Shown in pieces: positions 44,420 through 56,466 of a stretch of DNA of 64,000 nt (positions within the stretch are counted from its first letter, which is position 1; each line of letters opens with the position of its first letter). A model generated the notes under the pieces. It had not been told where the DNA came from. It searched no databases and saw only the letters and a program-made list of their open reading frames with translations. Position numbers and translations under genes: made by a program. Source of the DNA: Streptococcaceae bacterium (GTDB lineage: Bacteria > Bacillota > Bacilli > Lactobacillales > Streptococcaceae); NCBI GenBank assembly GCA_031270325.1, contig JAISXW010000011.1, positions 1-64,000 on the forward strand, in the 5' to 3' direction.

Positions 44420-45154
44420 ATCGAGGACTAAAAAAGTGAGCTCGAGTTTGTTTTGGATAAGCTCGAGCTATAAAAAAGTGAGCTCGAGTTTGTTTTGGAT
44501 AAGCTCGAGCTATAAAAAAGTGAGCTCGAGTTCGTTTTGCCTAAGCTCGAGCTATAAAAAAGTAAGCTCGAGTTTGTTTTGGATAAGCTCGAGTAGTAAA
44601 AAAGTGAGCTCGAGTTTGTTTTGCCTAAGCTCGAGCTATAAAAAAGTAAACTCGAGTTTGTTTTGACCAAGCTCGAGCTATAAAAAAGTAAACTCGAGTT
44701 TGTTTTGGATAAGCTCGAGCTATAAAAAAGTAAACTCGAGTTTGTTTTGGATAAGCTCGAGCTATAAAAAAGTGAGCTCGAGTTTGTTTTGGATAAGCTC
44801 GAGCTATAAAAAAGTGAGCTCGAGTTCGTTTTGAATAAGCTCGAGTAGTAAAAAAGTGAGCTCGAGTTTGTTTTGGATAAGCTCGAGTTATAAAAAAGTA
44901 AACTCGAGTTTGTTTTGGATAAGCTCGAGTTATAAAAAAGTAAGCTCGAGCCTGTTTTGACTAAGCTCGAGTTATAAAAAAGTAAACTCGAGTTTGTTTT
45001 GGATAAGCTCGAGCTATAAAAAAGTAAACTCGAGTTTGTTTTGACCAAGCTCGAGTTATAAAAAAGTAAGCTCGAGTTCATTTTGCCTAAGCTCGAGTTA
45101 TAAAAAAGTAAGCCCGAGCTCGTTTTGCCCAAGCCTGAGCTTGTTCTGGATAGG
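44420..45154. repeat. Intergenic array E: about 35 x 21-bp half-units (42-bp higher-order unit) centred on CTCGAG
   Basis: gtgagctcgagtttgttttgg + ataagctcgagctataaaaaa; CTCGAG at 44441, 44462, 44483 ... 45071, 45092 exactly every 21 bp. Confidence 0.95.
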
Positions 45155-45256
45155 AATGACCGAGTTCGGAAGAAGTGAGCGTCAGGAATGAAAGTCTTAA
45201 AAAACGTCATCAGTCGGGCTATTTTCAAGCTGGGAGACTGAGGACGTTTTTGGGGG

Positions 45257-45976
45257 TTATAAGGGCTTTTTATTTGGGGTGCCGGCTTTTCTGGGGAACT
45301 TTTTAGGGGTTTCTTTTTTCTTTTCGATGATGACCAGATGTCGTTCGTCGCCGTTTGGTAGAGCGTAATCGAGTGTGTCGCCTAATTTGCCGCCTAAAAT
45401 GGCAATGGCGTGCTTGGCTTCAGCAATCTCGTCTGACATTTGACTGGCTTTGAGCGAGAGCAGTTTACCGTTTTTCTTGAGAAAAGGGAGGGTTAATTCG
45501 CTTAAGACATTTAAACGGGCGACAGCACGTGCTGTGACATAATCAAACTGCCCACGGTAAGTTGGGTCTTGACCGAAATCCTCAGCACGACCATGCAGGA
45601 GGGTCAGAGAAGTCGGCTCGAAACCGAGTTGTTCAGACAAAGCCGTCAAAAATTTAATCCGTTTATTGAGCGAATCAATAATTGTGACTTGCAAGTCTGG
45701 AAAAATGATTTTCATTGGCAGGCTAGGGAAACCTGCACCAGCGCCAATATCTAATAAATGACGCGAGCTGTGATCAATCACACCATACAGAATGGGGGCG
45801 ATTGAGTCATAGAAATGTTTGAGATAAACGTCATGTTTTTCAGTAATGGCTGTTAAATTGATTTTGGCATTTTCAGCGACCAAAAAGTCAAAATAGGTCT
45901 CGAACTGTGCTTTTTGCTGATCAGATAAGTGAATGCCAGCTGTTTCAAGTGCGGCATAAAAGTTTTCTGGTGTCAT
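45257..45976 (-). CDS. rsmG: 16S rRNA (guanine(527)-N(7))-methyltransferase RsmG
   Basis: [29 protein letters not shown]. Confidence 0.96.
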   Translation of the reverse strand: MTPENFYAALETAGIHLSDQQKAQFETYFDFLVAENAKINLTAITEKHDVYLKHFYDSIAPILYGVIDHSSRHLLDIGAGAGFPSLPMKIIFPDLQVTIIDSLNKRIKFLTALSEQLGFEPTSLTLLHGRAEDFGQDPTYRGQFDYVTARAVARLNVLSELTLPFLKKNGKLLSLKASQMSDEIAEAKHAIAILGGKLGDTLDYALPNGDERHLVIIEKKKETPKKFPRKAGTPNKKPL

Positions 45977-46932
45977 AGGTGTCTTTCTAAGAGCTTTTCA
46001 GTCATCTGATAAATATCAGACTTGATCGGGTGAGTGGGCAGTTTATCAATGAGCTTTAAGGCTTTCAAAGTATAGGTCTGGGCGAGTTGATGGGTCTTTT
46101 CTAAGGCACCAGATTGATGAATCGCCTTAAAGACGTCATCAAATGCTTTTGTTTTTAACAGCGCTGCGACTTGAGGGTCAGCAGCCAAAGCAAATAAAAC
46201 AGGCGCCGAATAAATTCCCTGCTGGATATCGGCTAAAACAGGCTTGCCAAAGGTATGACGATCTGCTGTATAATCCAGAAAATCATCCATAATTTGAAAG
46301 GCAATCCCGACATTGAGACCAATCTCATAAGCCAGCTGTGCCAGTCGGTCTTGCTTATCAGCGAAGGGGGCAACCGCGCAGGCTTGGGCAAATAACTCAG
46401 CAGTTTTACCAGAGATGTTGTCAATGTAATCGTGAATCGTCTGATCGGTATTAAAGCGTAAATTCATCTGGCCGAGTTCGCCATCAAGTAATTTTTCCAT
46501 CGCATCAATTCGATTGCTGAGGTTGGAAAGGTCTAAAGCGTGTTGCGCCATGATTTTAAAGACGGTCACAAAAAGATAGTCCCCTGCATAAACCGCTACA
46601 TCTGTGCCGTAGAGATGGGAAATCGTTGGTACGCCTCGCCGTGTCTCAGCTTTGTCAATGATATCGTCATGGATCAAGGTGGCAGTATGGAGGAGTTCGA
46701 TTGAACTGGCTAGGGCGATCTTTTTGTTGCGTTCAAGTCTTGTAAATTCAGCAAACAAGAGGAGGTAGGCGGGTCTTAGCATCTTTCCGCCAGATGTCAG
46801 GAGGTCTAAAATTGCTTGTTGGGTTTGAGGATTTTTGACCCGAATGGCAGAGATCATGAGTTGCTGCACCTGATCGAGTTGTGTTGTCAGATAGGGGGAG
46901 GGGGTCCAGAAGATCATGGGCGTGTCATCCAA
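45973..46932 (-). CDS. Polyprenyl synthetase family protein (DmkB-like)
   Basis: [15 protein letters not shown] first and IMDDFLDYT second Asp-rich motifs. Confidence 0.92.
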   Translation of the reverse strand: MDDTPMIFWTPSPYLTTQLDQVQQLMISAIRVKNPQTQQAILDLLTSGGKMLRPAYLLLFAEFTRLERNKKIALASSIELLHTATLIHDDIIDKAETRRGVPTISHLYGTDVAVYAGDYLFVTVFKIMAQHALDLSNLSNRIDAMEKLLDGELGQMNLRFNTDQTIHDYIDNISGKTAELFAQACAVAPFADKQDRLAQLAYEIGLNVGIAFQIMDDFLDYTADRHTFGKPVLADIQQGIYSAPVLFALAADPQVAALLKTKAFDDVFKAIHQSGALEKTHQLAQTYTLKALKLIDKLPTHPIKSDIYQMTEKLLERHL

Positions 46933-47465
46933 ATTTTATTTTCTTTTTCAAATAAGGCAGTAATCGGTTTGATCCGATAGAGCAAAGCGTTGCCCGCAAC
47001 ACCGATAAAAAAGCCAGCTAAAAGGCCGAAGAAAGCTAACCACGGGAGATAGAGCAAGACAGTTGGCGTTTGAGCGACCCAAGTGGCCGTGAGCAGTTGG
47101 CCGACATTGTGAAAAAAGCCGCCGACTAATGAGATGCCAATCAAACTCACAAGGCGTGGACCGAGTGTTTTGGCTAGGTACATAGCTAAAAGGGAGAGGA
47201 CACCGCCAGCCAGACTATAAAGAAAGACTGAAAAACCAGTGAAGAGACCAGTCAGGAGGAGTTTGATCATGACCAAAAGGAGCACATCTGTTTTTTTCAA
47301 GGTAAAGATTGCCATTAGCACAATCAAATTGGCGAAGCCAAACTTAGCCCCCGGTGCAAAGGGGAAGGGGGATGGGAATAGGGACTCAACGATGCCAATA
47401 ATCGTTGCGCTTGCCGTTAATAAGGCGATATAAACAATTCTGTGTAGGGGTTGAGGTATCATCAA
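46914..47465 (-). CDS. Gx transporter family protein (EetB-like)
   Basis: ESLFPSPFPFAPGAKFGFANLIVLMAIF typical of the Gx transporter / HepS component I family. Confidence 0.88.
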   Translation of the reverse strand: MMIPQPLHRIVYIALLTASATIIGIVESLFPSPFPFAPGAKFGFANLIVLMAIFTLKKTDVLLLVMIKLLLTGLFTGFSVFLYSLAGGVLSLLAMYLAKTLGPRLVSLIGISLVGGFFHNVGQLLTATWVAQTPTVLLYLPWLAFFGLLAGFFIGVAGNALLYRIKPITALFEKENKIWMTRP

Positions 47466-47908
47466 TAATCTATTATCCTATCTTCATTCTCATCATCATC
47501 TGCCGAACTCATGACCTCAATAACTAGCCGATGAGGCAGACAGACAATTGTTTGACCAGTTTTACTAATAAAACCTTTTCTGACGCAAATCTGGTCAGGG
47601 CAATTGGCGTAGACAATCGCGATGCGACCATCACGGACTTCGATGAGATTGATATCACCGTCTTCTTCTGTATATGTATATTTTTGATTTTTAGTCAGAT
47701 CAAACGTTTTGATGACTTTGCTATTCACACGTAACTGCGCTGTGCTACCGTGGTGTTGGGTACCCTTAAATAAAAAGAAGGGTGTAAAGCTCGCCAGCAT
47801 TAAGATCAGGATAAGGGCAAAGTCCAACGGTTTCATTTGTAACGTTTTGACCTGATTGACCTGACTGATGAGGCGTTTAAAAAGACCGATGATTGTTTTC
47901 ATTACCAT
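47462..47908 (-). CDS. NusG domain II-containing protein (EetA-like)
   Basis: N-terminal TM, IEVRDGRIAIVYANCPDQICVRKGFISKTGQTIVCLPHRLVIEV. Confidence 0.88.
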   Translation of the reverse strand: MVMKTIIGLFKRLISQVNQVKTLQMKPLDFALILILMLASFTPFFLFKGTQHHGSTAQLRVNSKVIKTFDLTKNQKYTYTEEDGDINLIEVRDGRIAIVYANCPDQICVRKGFISKTGQTIVCLPHRLVIEVMSSADDDENEDRIIDY

Positions 47909-47983
47909 ATTTTAGCACGTTTTAGGCATTTTTGCTCAAAAAAATGAGCCCCTTGTTGCTCATAGAACCGCTCTCCCTGAGAC

Positions 47984-48016
47984 AATCAAAAAAGCGTTCT
48001 GGTCAACAGAACGCTT
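47984..48016 (-). terminator. galU terminator
   Basis: On minus: AAGCGTTCTG-TTGAC-CAGAACGCTTTTTTG. Confidence 0.85.
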
Positions 48017-48020
48017 GGCT

Positions 48021-48935
48021 TTATTTTTGAGCTGCTTCAGCTTTTTCGAGTGCTTTACCTTTTTTGATGATGTAATCATGCAAGGCTTGTTTGATTTGAG
48101 GATGGGTTAGCCCATATTCGATGGTTGTTTCAACAAAGCCAAACTTGTCACCGACATCAAAACGTTTTCCTTTGAACTCACGGGCAAAGACACGCTGTGT
48201 TTTGTTCAGAGTTTCAATGGCATCGGTCAGTTGGATTTCATTGCCAGCGCCTGGTTTTTGAACTTCTAAAATTTCAAAGATTTCAGGTGTCAAGAGATAA
48301 CGGCCGATGATGGCTAAATCACTTGGGGCATCGGCAACAGCTGGCTTTTCAACGAAGTTGGCAACATTGTAGAGGCCTTTTTCGACTTCGCCTTCAGGTG
48401 CGATGACACCGTATTTGTCAACCTCTTGGTGAGGAACTGCCATGACAGCAATTGTTGAGGCATGTGTTTTTTCGTAGTCATTGATCAGTTGCTGCGTTAA
48501 TGGTACTTCTGACTCCATCAAATCATCGCCTAGCATGACGACAAATGGTTCGTCACCAACAAAGGCTTTGGCTTGTAAGACAGCGTGTCCCAAACCTTTA
48601 GGGTGACTTTGTCTGATGAAGTGTAAGTTGATATCGGTTGTTTCTTCAACGAGTTTTAAGAGGTCGCTTTTCCCTTTTTCTTTGAGGGACATTTCGAGTT
48701 CGATATTTGAGTCGAAATGATCTTCAATCGGACGTTTGGCTTTACCAGTGACGATGAGGATATCTTCAATCCCAGATCTAAGCGCCTCTTCAACGATAAA
48801 TTGAATGGTGGGTTTATCTACAATTGGCAACATTTCTTTGGCAATTGCTTTGGTTGCGGGCAAGAAGCGTGTCCCAAGCCCTGCGGCCGGGATAATGGCT
48901 TTGCGAACTTTTTTGTCGTGGTTATCGTTTATCAT
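48021..48935 (-). CDS. galU: UTP--glucose-1-phosphate uridylyltransferase
   Basis: [31 protein letters not shown]. Confidence 0.96.
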   Translation of the reverse strand: MINDNHDKKVRKAIIPAAGLGTRFLPATKAIAKEMLPIVDKPTIQFIVEEALRSGIEDILIVTGKAKRPIEDHFDSNIELEMSLKEKGKSDLLKLVEETTDINLHFIRQSHPKGLGHAVLQAKAFVGDEPFVVMLGDDLMESEVPLTQQLINDYEKTHASTIAVMAVPHQEVDKYGVIAPEGEVEKGLYNVANFVEKPAVADAPSDLAIIGRYLLTPEIFEILEVQKPGAGNEIQLTDAIETLNKTQRVFAREFKGKRFDVGDKFGFVETTIEYGLTHPQIKQALHDYIIKKGKALEKAEAAQK

Positions 48936-48936
48936 C

Positions 48937-49974
48937 TTAATTCAATCCTTTTATTTCTACTATATATTCATTTTCAGGGCGACCTTCGCGACGCATGAGC
49001 TTCACAATGCTATCCCGAATCTCTGCACCTTCGTAAATCACTTTGTAAATCGTTTCAACGATTGGCATTTCAACATTGAGCAGCCCTGCTAATTCATAAG
49101 CAACTTTTGTGGTCGAGACACCTTCAATGACCATGCCCATATTGGCTTCGATGTCAGCCAATTTCTCGCCATGCCCTAAAGCATCACCGGCTCGCCAGTT
49201 TCGCGAGTGAACCGAAGTACCTGTTACAATCAAATCGCCAACTCCCGAGAGACCAATGTAGGTCAGGGGGTTAGCGCCCATTGCGACACCCAACCGAGTG
49301 ATTTCGGCTAGACCACGGGTGATGATGGCTGCTTTGGCATTGTCTCCAAAACCAAGTCCGTGTAAGGCGCCCGCACCGACTGCGATTACATTTTTTAAGG
49401 CGGCTGCAGTTTCTACACCAATCACATCATCATTGGTGTAAAGGCGGAAGTAGTCGTTGCTAAAGAGTTCTTGCACATATTTGGCAGCCTCAAGATTTTG
49501 AGAGGCGGCAGTGATCAGAGTCAAGTCTCGTACAATTGCTTCTTCGGCATGAGAAGGACCAGAGACAACGACGATATCAGAGCGAAGCTCGGCTGGAATT
49601 TCTTCTTCCAAAATCGTTGAAATACGTTTGTGTGTGCCTTGCTCTAGTCCTTTTGAGGCATGCATGACGACAACTTTATGATCGAGTACCTGTGCGACCT
49701 GTTTGGCAACGAGTCGAGTCACGCTAGTCGGTACCACGAATAAAACAGCATCGACATCTGCAAGCGCTAGGGACAACTCTTCGTAGGCTTTGATCCCTTC
49801 GTCCAAAATGATGTCTTTAAAATAAAGCGTATTGGTGTGCTTGTCGTTGATTTCAGAAATCTGTCTGGCATCATTGCCCCAAATTCTGACCTGATGATGA
49901 TTATCATTGAGCACCTGTGATAAGGCAGTCCCCCAAGAACCTGGCCCTAGGACTGCAATCTTTTTTTGAGTCAT
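48937..49974 (-). CDS. gpsA: NAD(P)H-dependent glycerol-3-phosphate dehydrogenase
   Basis: [29 protein letters not shown]. Confidence 0.96.
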   Translation of the reverse strand: MTQKKIAVLGPGSWGTALSQVLNDNHHQVRIWGNDARQISEINDKHTNTLYFKDIILDEGIKAYEELSLALADVDAVLFVVPTSVTRLVAKQVAQVLDHKVVVMHASKGLEQGTHKRISTILEEEIPAELRSDIVVVSGPSHAEEAIVRDLTLITAASQNLEAAKYVQELFSNDYFRLYTNDDVIGVETAAALKNVIAVGAGALHGLGFGDNAKAAIITRGLAEITRLGVAMGANPLTYIGLSGVGDLIVTGTSVHSRNWRAGDALGHGEKLADIEANMGMVIEGVSTTKVAYELAGLLNVEMPIVETIYKVIYEGAEIRDSIVKLMRREGRPENEYIVEIKGLN

Positions 49975-50082
49975 ATTACCTCCAACTATTGTTTGTTAAC
50001 AGTTTATCATATTTTCAGCTAAAAAACATAGTCAGATGGCTAATCGTAAAAGAAATTGTAATAAGTGTGATATAATGGAACT

Positions 50083-50595
50083 ATGAAATTAATAATAATA
50101 TTGATGATAATAGTGGTGGGACTTGTTTTGTGGCTGATACATGATTACAAGAGACAGCAGAAACATCCAAAGTTACTCCGACAATATCGTGCGCAAGGTT
50201 TATCAGATCAGGACATTGCGGTTTTTCGTCAAACGATGAATGAGGCTAAAATACAGATTAAAAAGTGGGAAAATGTTGTTAAAACAGACGATACATTGCA
50301 ACTGATAGAGGGTGTGACTGGTGGGCTTAAAAGTGCTAAAAAGCTATTTCAATTGATTGTCAAAAATCCTCAGACCGCTTTAGGCAATCATGAGTTTCTT
50401 TACAAACAGTTGCCGACAATGGTTGAATTGATTGCAACTTATGAAGATTTAAGCAGTGTGGATAAATTGGATCAAAGTTTGCTCACGGAGAGCCAAGCGG
50501 TCATCAGGAATCTATCGGAAAAAATAGCAAAGCATTACGAACTAGAGTTGACTGATAATCTTGAAAAGATTAAAGATGAGGTGGAAAATGGCTAA
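50083..50595 (+). CDS. XpaC-like (5-bromo-4-chloroindolyl phosphate hydrolysis) family protein
   Basis: N-terminal TM and helical domain, directly upstream of telA-like gene. Confidence 0.6.
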   Translation: MKLIIILMIIVVGLVLWLIHDYKRQQKHPKLLRQYRAQGLSDQDIAVFRQTMNEAKIQIKKWENVVKTDDTLQLIEGVTGGLKSAKKLFQLIVKNPQTALGNHEFLYKQLPTMVELIATYEDLSSVDKLDQSLLTESQAVIRNLSEKIAKHYELELTDNLEKIKDEVENG

Positions 50596-51730
50596 TGAAA
50601 TTTTAGATGAGTTGATGGCAGATGCGGTCTCAGTCACAGATGAGCACCCTTTGACTGAGACACCAGAAACAGTGATTGCAACACTCTCCGAAGAGGAATT
50701 GGAGAAGGCAAAGACATTATCGCTATCTCTTGATGAAAATAATTCACAATCCGTGATTGAATACGGTGCGGTCGCCCAAAAAAAGATTGGTGATTTTTCT
50801 CAATCTGTTTTAAATAAAGTACAAGCACAAGATTTGGGAGAAGTTGGAACAGCTTTGACTGATTTGATGTATCAATTACAAGAATCTAATCCTAATGACC
50901 TCGTAGCAGAAGATCCTGGTTTTTTCAAAAAAATGTTTGGCAAGGTTAAAAAGTCTATTTTTGAAATCACTCAAAAATATCAAAAACTCGGCGCGGGCAT
51001 TGATAAAATTTCAATCAAATTAACACATGAGTACAAAGGGTTGCTAGAGGATAATAAGACCTTAGAAACACTTTATGCTGAAAACCTAGATTATTTCCAC
51101 GCTCTAAATGTTTACATCGCTGGTGCAGAGTTAAAAATCAAGGAACTTGATGAGACGATCATCCCACAAGTGCGGATTGAATCTGAGCGTATCGCAGATA
51201 ATGCGATTGCCATTCAAAAAATTTCTGATTTGGAAAGTTACAAAAATCGTTTGGACAAACGGCAATATGATTTGAAGTTGGCGCGTCAAATTACGATTCA
51301 ACAAGCGCCACAGATCCGAATGATTCAAAATACCAATCAAGAATTGGCAGAAAAAATTCAGACATCTATCAATACAGCGATTCCACTTTGGAAAAATCAA
51401 GTGGCGATTGCCTTGACGCTTTTGAAACAAAAAGATGCCCTGACCAGTCAACGAATTGTGTCTAACACAACAAATGACTTGTTGACCAAAAACTCTGAGA
51501 TGCTCAAACAATCGTCTATTGAAGCAGCACGTGAAAATGAACGTGGTGTTGTCGATATTGAAACATTGAAAACAACGCAAGCTAACCTGATTGAAACGAT
51601 TCAAGAAACGATGGCGATTCAACGTGAGGGAGCGATTAAGCGTCGTCAAGGTGAGGTAGAGTTAGGACAACTCGAAGCCGAAATCAAGGCGAAATTACTG
51701 GAGTTATCAAATAAAGAGAAAAGCGAGTAG
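50588..51730 (+). CDS. Toxic anion resistance protein, TelA family
   Basis: Long helical TelA-type protein (LDRKRYDLKLARQITIQQAPQIRMIQ-like core); start at 50588. Confidence 0.88.
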   Translation: MANEILDELMADAVSVTDEHPLTETPETVIATLSEEELEKAKTLSLSLDENNSQSVIEYGAVAQKKIGDFSQSVLNKVQAQDLGEVGTALTDLMYQLQESNPNDLVAEDPGFFKKMFGKVKKSIFEITQKYQKLGAGIDKISIKLTHEYKGLLEDNKTLETLYAENLDYFHALNVYIAGAELKIKELDETIIPQVRIESERIADNAIAIQKISDLESYKNRLDKRQYDLKLARQITIQQAPQIRMIQNTNQELAEKIQTSINTAIPLWKNQVAIALTLLKQKDALTSQRIVSNTTNDLLTKNSEMLKQSSIEAARENERGVVDIETLKTTQANLIETIQETMAIQREGAIKRRQGEVELGQLEAEIKAKLLELSNKEKSE

Positions 51731-51838
51731 CAGTTGCCTCGCTTTTTCTTATTGGGCTAGACCATTTTTGACAAATGGGGGATAAAGTAGTAAAATGAAG
51801 ATAACAACTAATATAGAAAGCGTGAGGAACTTGGCGAG

Positions 51839-52993
51839 ATGACAATTTATATCAAAGCGGATAAATTTTTTTATCCTTATGAAAGCAAACTTGGTGGCTA
51901 TCTGGAAATAACTGATGGAGGTAAGTTTGGTCATCATGTTGATCAGATACCTGAAAATGCAGAAGTCATTGATTATAGTGGTAAGGCTATCGCACCTGGA
52001 TTGGTGGACACGCATGTGCATGGTTTTGCAGGAGTTGATGTGATGGATAACGATAAAGACGGTATTGTGCATACGATGAGCGATGCGCTTTTATCGACTG
52101 GTGTGACATCATTTTTGCCAACGGCATTAACAGCAAGTTATGACCAACTACGTGATATTTGTGAGACGATTGGTCATCACTATACAGAGGCAAGCGGTGC
52201 TAAGATTCGAGGCATTTTCTTTGAGGGGCCTTATTTCACTGAAAAATACAAAGGGGCGCAAAATCCTGCTTATATGCGTAATCCTAGTTTTGAAGAATTT
52301 GAGGGTTGGCAAGCAGCAGCCAAAGGGATGTTATTAAAAATTGCTGTCGCTCCTGAACGCGATGGTGTTGAATCTTTTATTTCAAAAGTTGTGGCAACCG
52401 GAACTAAAGTAGCACTAGGACATTCTGATGCCACGTACGAAGAAGCTGTTCGAGCGGCAGAAGCCGGTGCTAACATTTGGGTACATGCTTATAATGGCAT
52501 GCGAGGCTTGACCCATCGAGAACTCGGGATGGTTGGTGCGATTTATGAAATTCCTCATACTTATGCCGAGTTAATCTGTGATGGGCATCATGTTCACCCT
52601 AAAGCGTGTGATATTTTGATGAAACAAAAAGGTCATGATCATGTTGCCCTGATTACAGATTGTATGCGGGCAGGTGGCGAACCTGATGGCAATTATACGC
52701 TAGGTGAATATGCAGTTATTGTTGAAAACGGGACTGCTCGACTTAAAGATGGTGGTAATCTGGCAGGTTCGATTTTAAAACTAAAAGACGGTTTGAAAAA
52801 TGTTGTTGAATGGGGCATTGCCTCACCTGAAGAAGCAGTTATGATGGCATCGCTGATTCCTGCCAAATCTGTGGGAATTGATGATCAATGTGGTCGGATT
52901 AAAGCAGGATTTGACGCTGATTTTATCGTTTTAGACCCTAACCTTGAACTCTCTGCGACATTCTTGAATGGCCAACTTGTTTATTCAGCTTAA
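51839..52993 (+). CDS. nagA: N-acetylglucosamine-6-phosphate deacetylase
   Basis: APGLVDTHVHGFAGVDVMD, FEGPYF, GHSDATY, HAYNGMRG, DCMRAGG. Confidence 0.95.
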   Translation: MTIYIKADKFFYPYESKLGGYLEITDGGKFGHHVDQIPENAEVIDYSGKAIAPGLVDTHVHGFAGVDVMDNDKDGIVHTMSDALLSTGVTSFLPTALTASYDQLRDICETIGHHYTEASGAKIRGIFFEGPYFTEKYKGAQNPAYMRNPSFEEFEGWQAAAKGMLLKIAVAPERDGVESFISKVVATGTKVALGHSDATYEEAVRAAEAGANIWVHAYNGMRGLTHRELGMVGAIYEIPHTYAELICDGHHVHPKACDILMKQKGHDHVALITDCMRAGGEPDGNYTLGEYAVIVENGTARLKDGGNLAGSILKLKDGLKNVVEWGIASPEEAVMMASLIPAKSVGIDDQCGRIKAGFDADFIVLDPNLELSATFLNGQLVYSA

Positions 52994-53105
52994 GCTTAGC
53001 TAGCAAGATAAGGGCAAAGTTAAAAGTTGTAGTTTAATCACTTTCTTTGATTTCCAAAGTAAATGTTTTAGCGTTTTTTCTAATAGATAAAATGTCTATC
53101 TAAGG

Positions 53106-53117
53106 GAAAACGTTTTC
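53106..53117. promoter_or_regulatory. cre-like palindrome upstream of pfkA promoter
   Basis: GAAAACGTTTTC, 13 bp upstream of CTGACA/TATAAT (53131-53160). Confidence 0.7.
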
Positions 53118-53171
53118 TTGTTACTTACCGCTGACAAAATAAACTTAAACGTGGTATAATGATTAAGATAA

Positions 53172-54203
<1,032 letters not shown>

Positions 54204-54313
54204 TTTCTTTGAACAAATGTTATTTAGCTGCATCAGCAGTTTCAGGCACCTCGTCTTGAGATGTCGATAAATATTGGTGAAAACCATTTAATTATAGAAG
54301 GAGTTCTATCAAA

Positions 54314-55816
54314 ATGAACAAACGCGTAAAAATTGTTGCAACACTTGGACCAGCTGTTGAAATCCGTGGTGGTAAAAAATTCGGCGATGATGGCTATTGG
54401 GGTGAAAAACTTGATGTAGAAGCATCAGCACAGAAGATTGCTGCACTCATCAAAGAAGGCGCAAATGTTTTCCGTTTTAATTTCTCACATGGCGATCATG
54501 CTGAACAAGGGGATCGCATGAAAGTAGTGCGTCGTGCTGAAGAAATTGCTAACCAAAAAGTTGGTTTCTTGCTCGATACTAAAGGACCTGAAATCCGTAC
54601 GGAATTGTTCGAAGATGATGCTAAAGAATACGCTTATAAGACTGGCGATAAACTTCGCGTAGCAACTAAACAAGGTTTGAAATCTACTCATGATGTGATT
54701 GCCTTGAACGTTGCAGGTGGCCTTGATATTTTTGATAACGTTGAGATTGGTCAAACAATCCTGATTGATGATGGCAAACTTGGTTTGACACTTGCAGGTA
54801 AAGATGCAGCAAAACGTGAATTTGAAGTTGAAGTTCAAAATGATGGTGTGATTGCCAAACAAAAAGGTGTGAACATTCCTAACACTAAAATTCCTTTCCC
54901 AGCGCTTGCTGAACGTGACAATGCAGACATTCGCTTTGGTTTGGAACAAGGCTTGAACTTTATCGCTATTTCATTTGTACGCTCTGCTAAAGATGTTAAT
55001 GAAGTGCGTGCGATTCTTGAAGAAACTGGCAATACACACGTTCAACTTTTCCCTAAAATCGAAAACCAACAAGGTATCGACAATATTGATGAAATCATTG
55101 CAGCTTCCGAAGGGATTATGATTGCGCGTGGAGATATGGGGATTGAAGTACCGTTTGAAATGGTACCAGTTTACCAAAAACAAATTATCCAAAAAGTCAA
55201 TGCTGCTGGTAAAGCAGTCATTACAGCGACAAACATGCTTGAAACAATGACTGACAAACCACGTGCGACACGTTCAGAAATCTCTGATGTGTTCAATGCG
55301 GTGATTGACGGTACTGATGCGACAATGCTTTCTGGTGAGTCTGCTAACGGTAAATACCCAGTAGAATCAGTTCGGACAATGGCAACTGTTGATAAAAATG
55401 CCCAAGCACTTTTGAAAGAATATGGTCGTCTGTCTTCTTCTAAGTTTGACCGTTCAACTGTTACTGAAGTTGTGGCTTCTGCAGTTAAAGACGCAACGAA
55501 CTCTATGGACATCAAATTGATTGTTGCCTTGACTGAATCTGGATCAACTGCTCGTTTGATTTCTAAATACCGTCCTGAAGCTGATATTTTAGCCGTGACA
55601 TTTGATGAAAAAGTTGAAAAATCATTGATGATTAACTGGGGCGTGATTCCAGTATTGACTGAAAAACCTGCTTCAACTGATGACATGTTTGAAATTGCTG
55701 AAAAAGCAGCGATCGACTCTGGTCTTGTTGAATCTGGCGATAACATCATCATCGTTGCTGGTGTACCAGTTGGTTCTGGCCGTACCAATACGATGCGTGT
55801 TCGTACAGTTAAATAA
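54314..55816 (+). CDS. pyk: Pyruvate kinase
   Basis: KRVKIVATLGPA, DTKGPEIRTE, MIARGDMGIEVPFE. Confidence 0.97.
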   Translation: MNKRVKIVATLGPAVEIRGGKKFGDDGYWGEKLDVEASAQKIAALIKEGANVFRFNFSHGDHAEQGDRMKVVRRAEEIANQKVGFLLDTKGPEIRTELFEDDAKEYAYKTGDKLRVATKQGLKSTHDVIALNVAGGLDIFDNVEIGQTILIDDGKLGLTLAGKDAAKREFEVEVQNDGVIAKQKGVNIPNTKIPFPALAERDNADIRFGLEQGLNFIAISFVRSAKDVNEVRAILEETGNTHVQLFPKIENQQGIDNIDEIIAASEGIMIARGDMGIEVPFEMVPVYQKQIIQKVNAAGKAVITATNMLETMTDKPRATRSEISDVFNAVIDGTDATMLSGESANGKYPVESVRTMATVDKNAQALLKEYGRLSSSKFDRSTVTEVVASAVKDATNSMDIKLIVALTESGSTARLISKYRPEADILAVTFDEKVEKSLMINWGVIPVLTEKPASTDDMFEIAEKAAIDSGLVESGDNIIIVAGVPVGSGRTNTMRVRTVK

Positions 55817-55830
55817 ATTAAGGTTAACCC

Positions 55831-55872
55831 AAAAGACTGATAGGAGTTCAAAGATTCTGTCAGTCTTTTTTT
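55831..55872 (+). terminator. pyk terminator
   Basis: AAAAGACTGA...TCAGTCTTTTTTT. Confidence 0.8.
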
Positions 55873-56103
55873 GCGGTTTGGGCTGATGACTCATTTCAGC
55901 TCGTGGCGTGGAGAAGTTTGACTCTCAACGGTTGTGGCAGGAGATAAAGAAAGGCAACTACCTTGTCAAAAGAGTTGCTGGCTTTTAAAGTAGTCTCTAT
56001 CTCGTGGTTGTTCATGCTTTTGTCGGATGATTGGCAACTCGCCCTATCATTTTCTTAAAAAAGCGTTATAATAAATAATGTTTAGAAAGGTCGCTTTGTT
56101 GAA

Positions 56104-56466
56104 ATGAAAATTTATTTTCAATTACTTTATATCCTCTTGTTTTCTCTTGCCGGAGAAATCTTGTCCACAGGATTCAACCTGCCCGTTCCGGGTTCGATTA
56201 TCGGGATGCTCTTACTTTTTCTTGCTCTCAAGTTTAAACTGATCAGACTACGTCAGATTTACGATGCTGGTCAGTTTATGATTGAAAATATGACCATTCT
56301 CTTTTTACCTGCGGGTGTTGGGATTATGAGTCATTGGGATGCGATTGCCAAGTATTGGTGGCAGATTATTTTGATTACAGTGCTCGCCCTTGTGGTCAAT
56401 CTGGCGGTGATCGCTTTCGTGACCCAGTTTGTCAAACAACGTTTTGAGGGGGAGTATAGAAAATGA
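56104..56466 (+). CDS. lrgA: CidA/LrgA family protein
   Basis: LPVPGSIIGMLLLFLALKF, FLPAGVGIMSH. Confidence 0.9.
   Translation: MKIYFQLLYILLFSLAGEILSTGFNLPVPGSIIGMLLLFLALKFKLIRLRQIYDAGQFMIENMTILFLPAGVGIMSHWDAIAKYWWQIILITVLALVVNLAVIAFVTQFVKQRFEGEYRK

Noticed and set aside
44428-45228. 266-aa SSLSKTNSSLLFY repeat ORF (minus) and 44436-44666 SSSYKKVSSSLFW ORF (plus)
   Set aside because: Both strands are open over array E because 42 bp is 14 codons; low-complexity translation and no initiation signals.
54485-55894. Large antisense ORFs opposite pyk (154, 226 aa and others), and antisense ORFs opposite rpoB, rpoC, aroB, topA
   Set aside because: Typical shadow ORFs of codon-biased highly expressed genes; sense genes are unambiguous.
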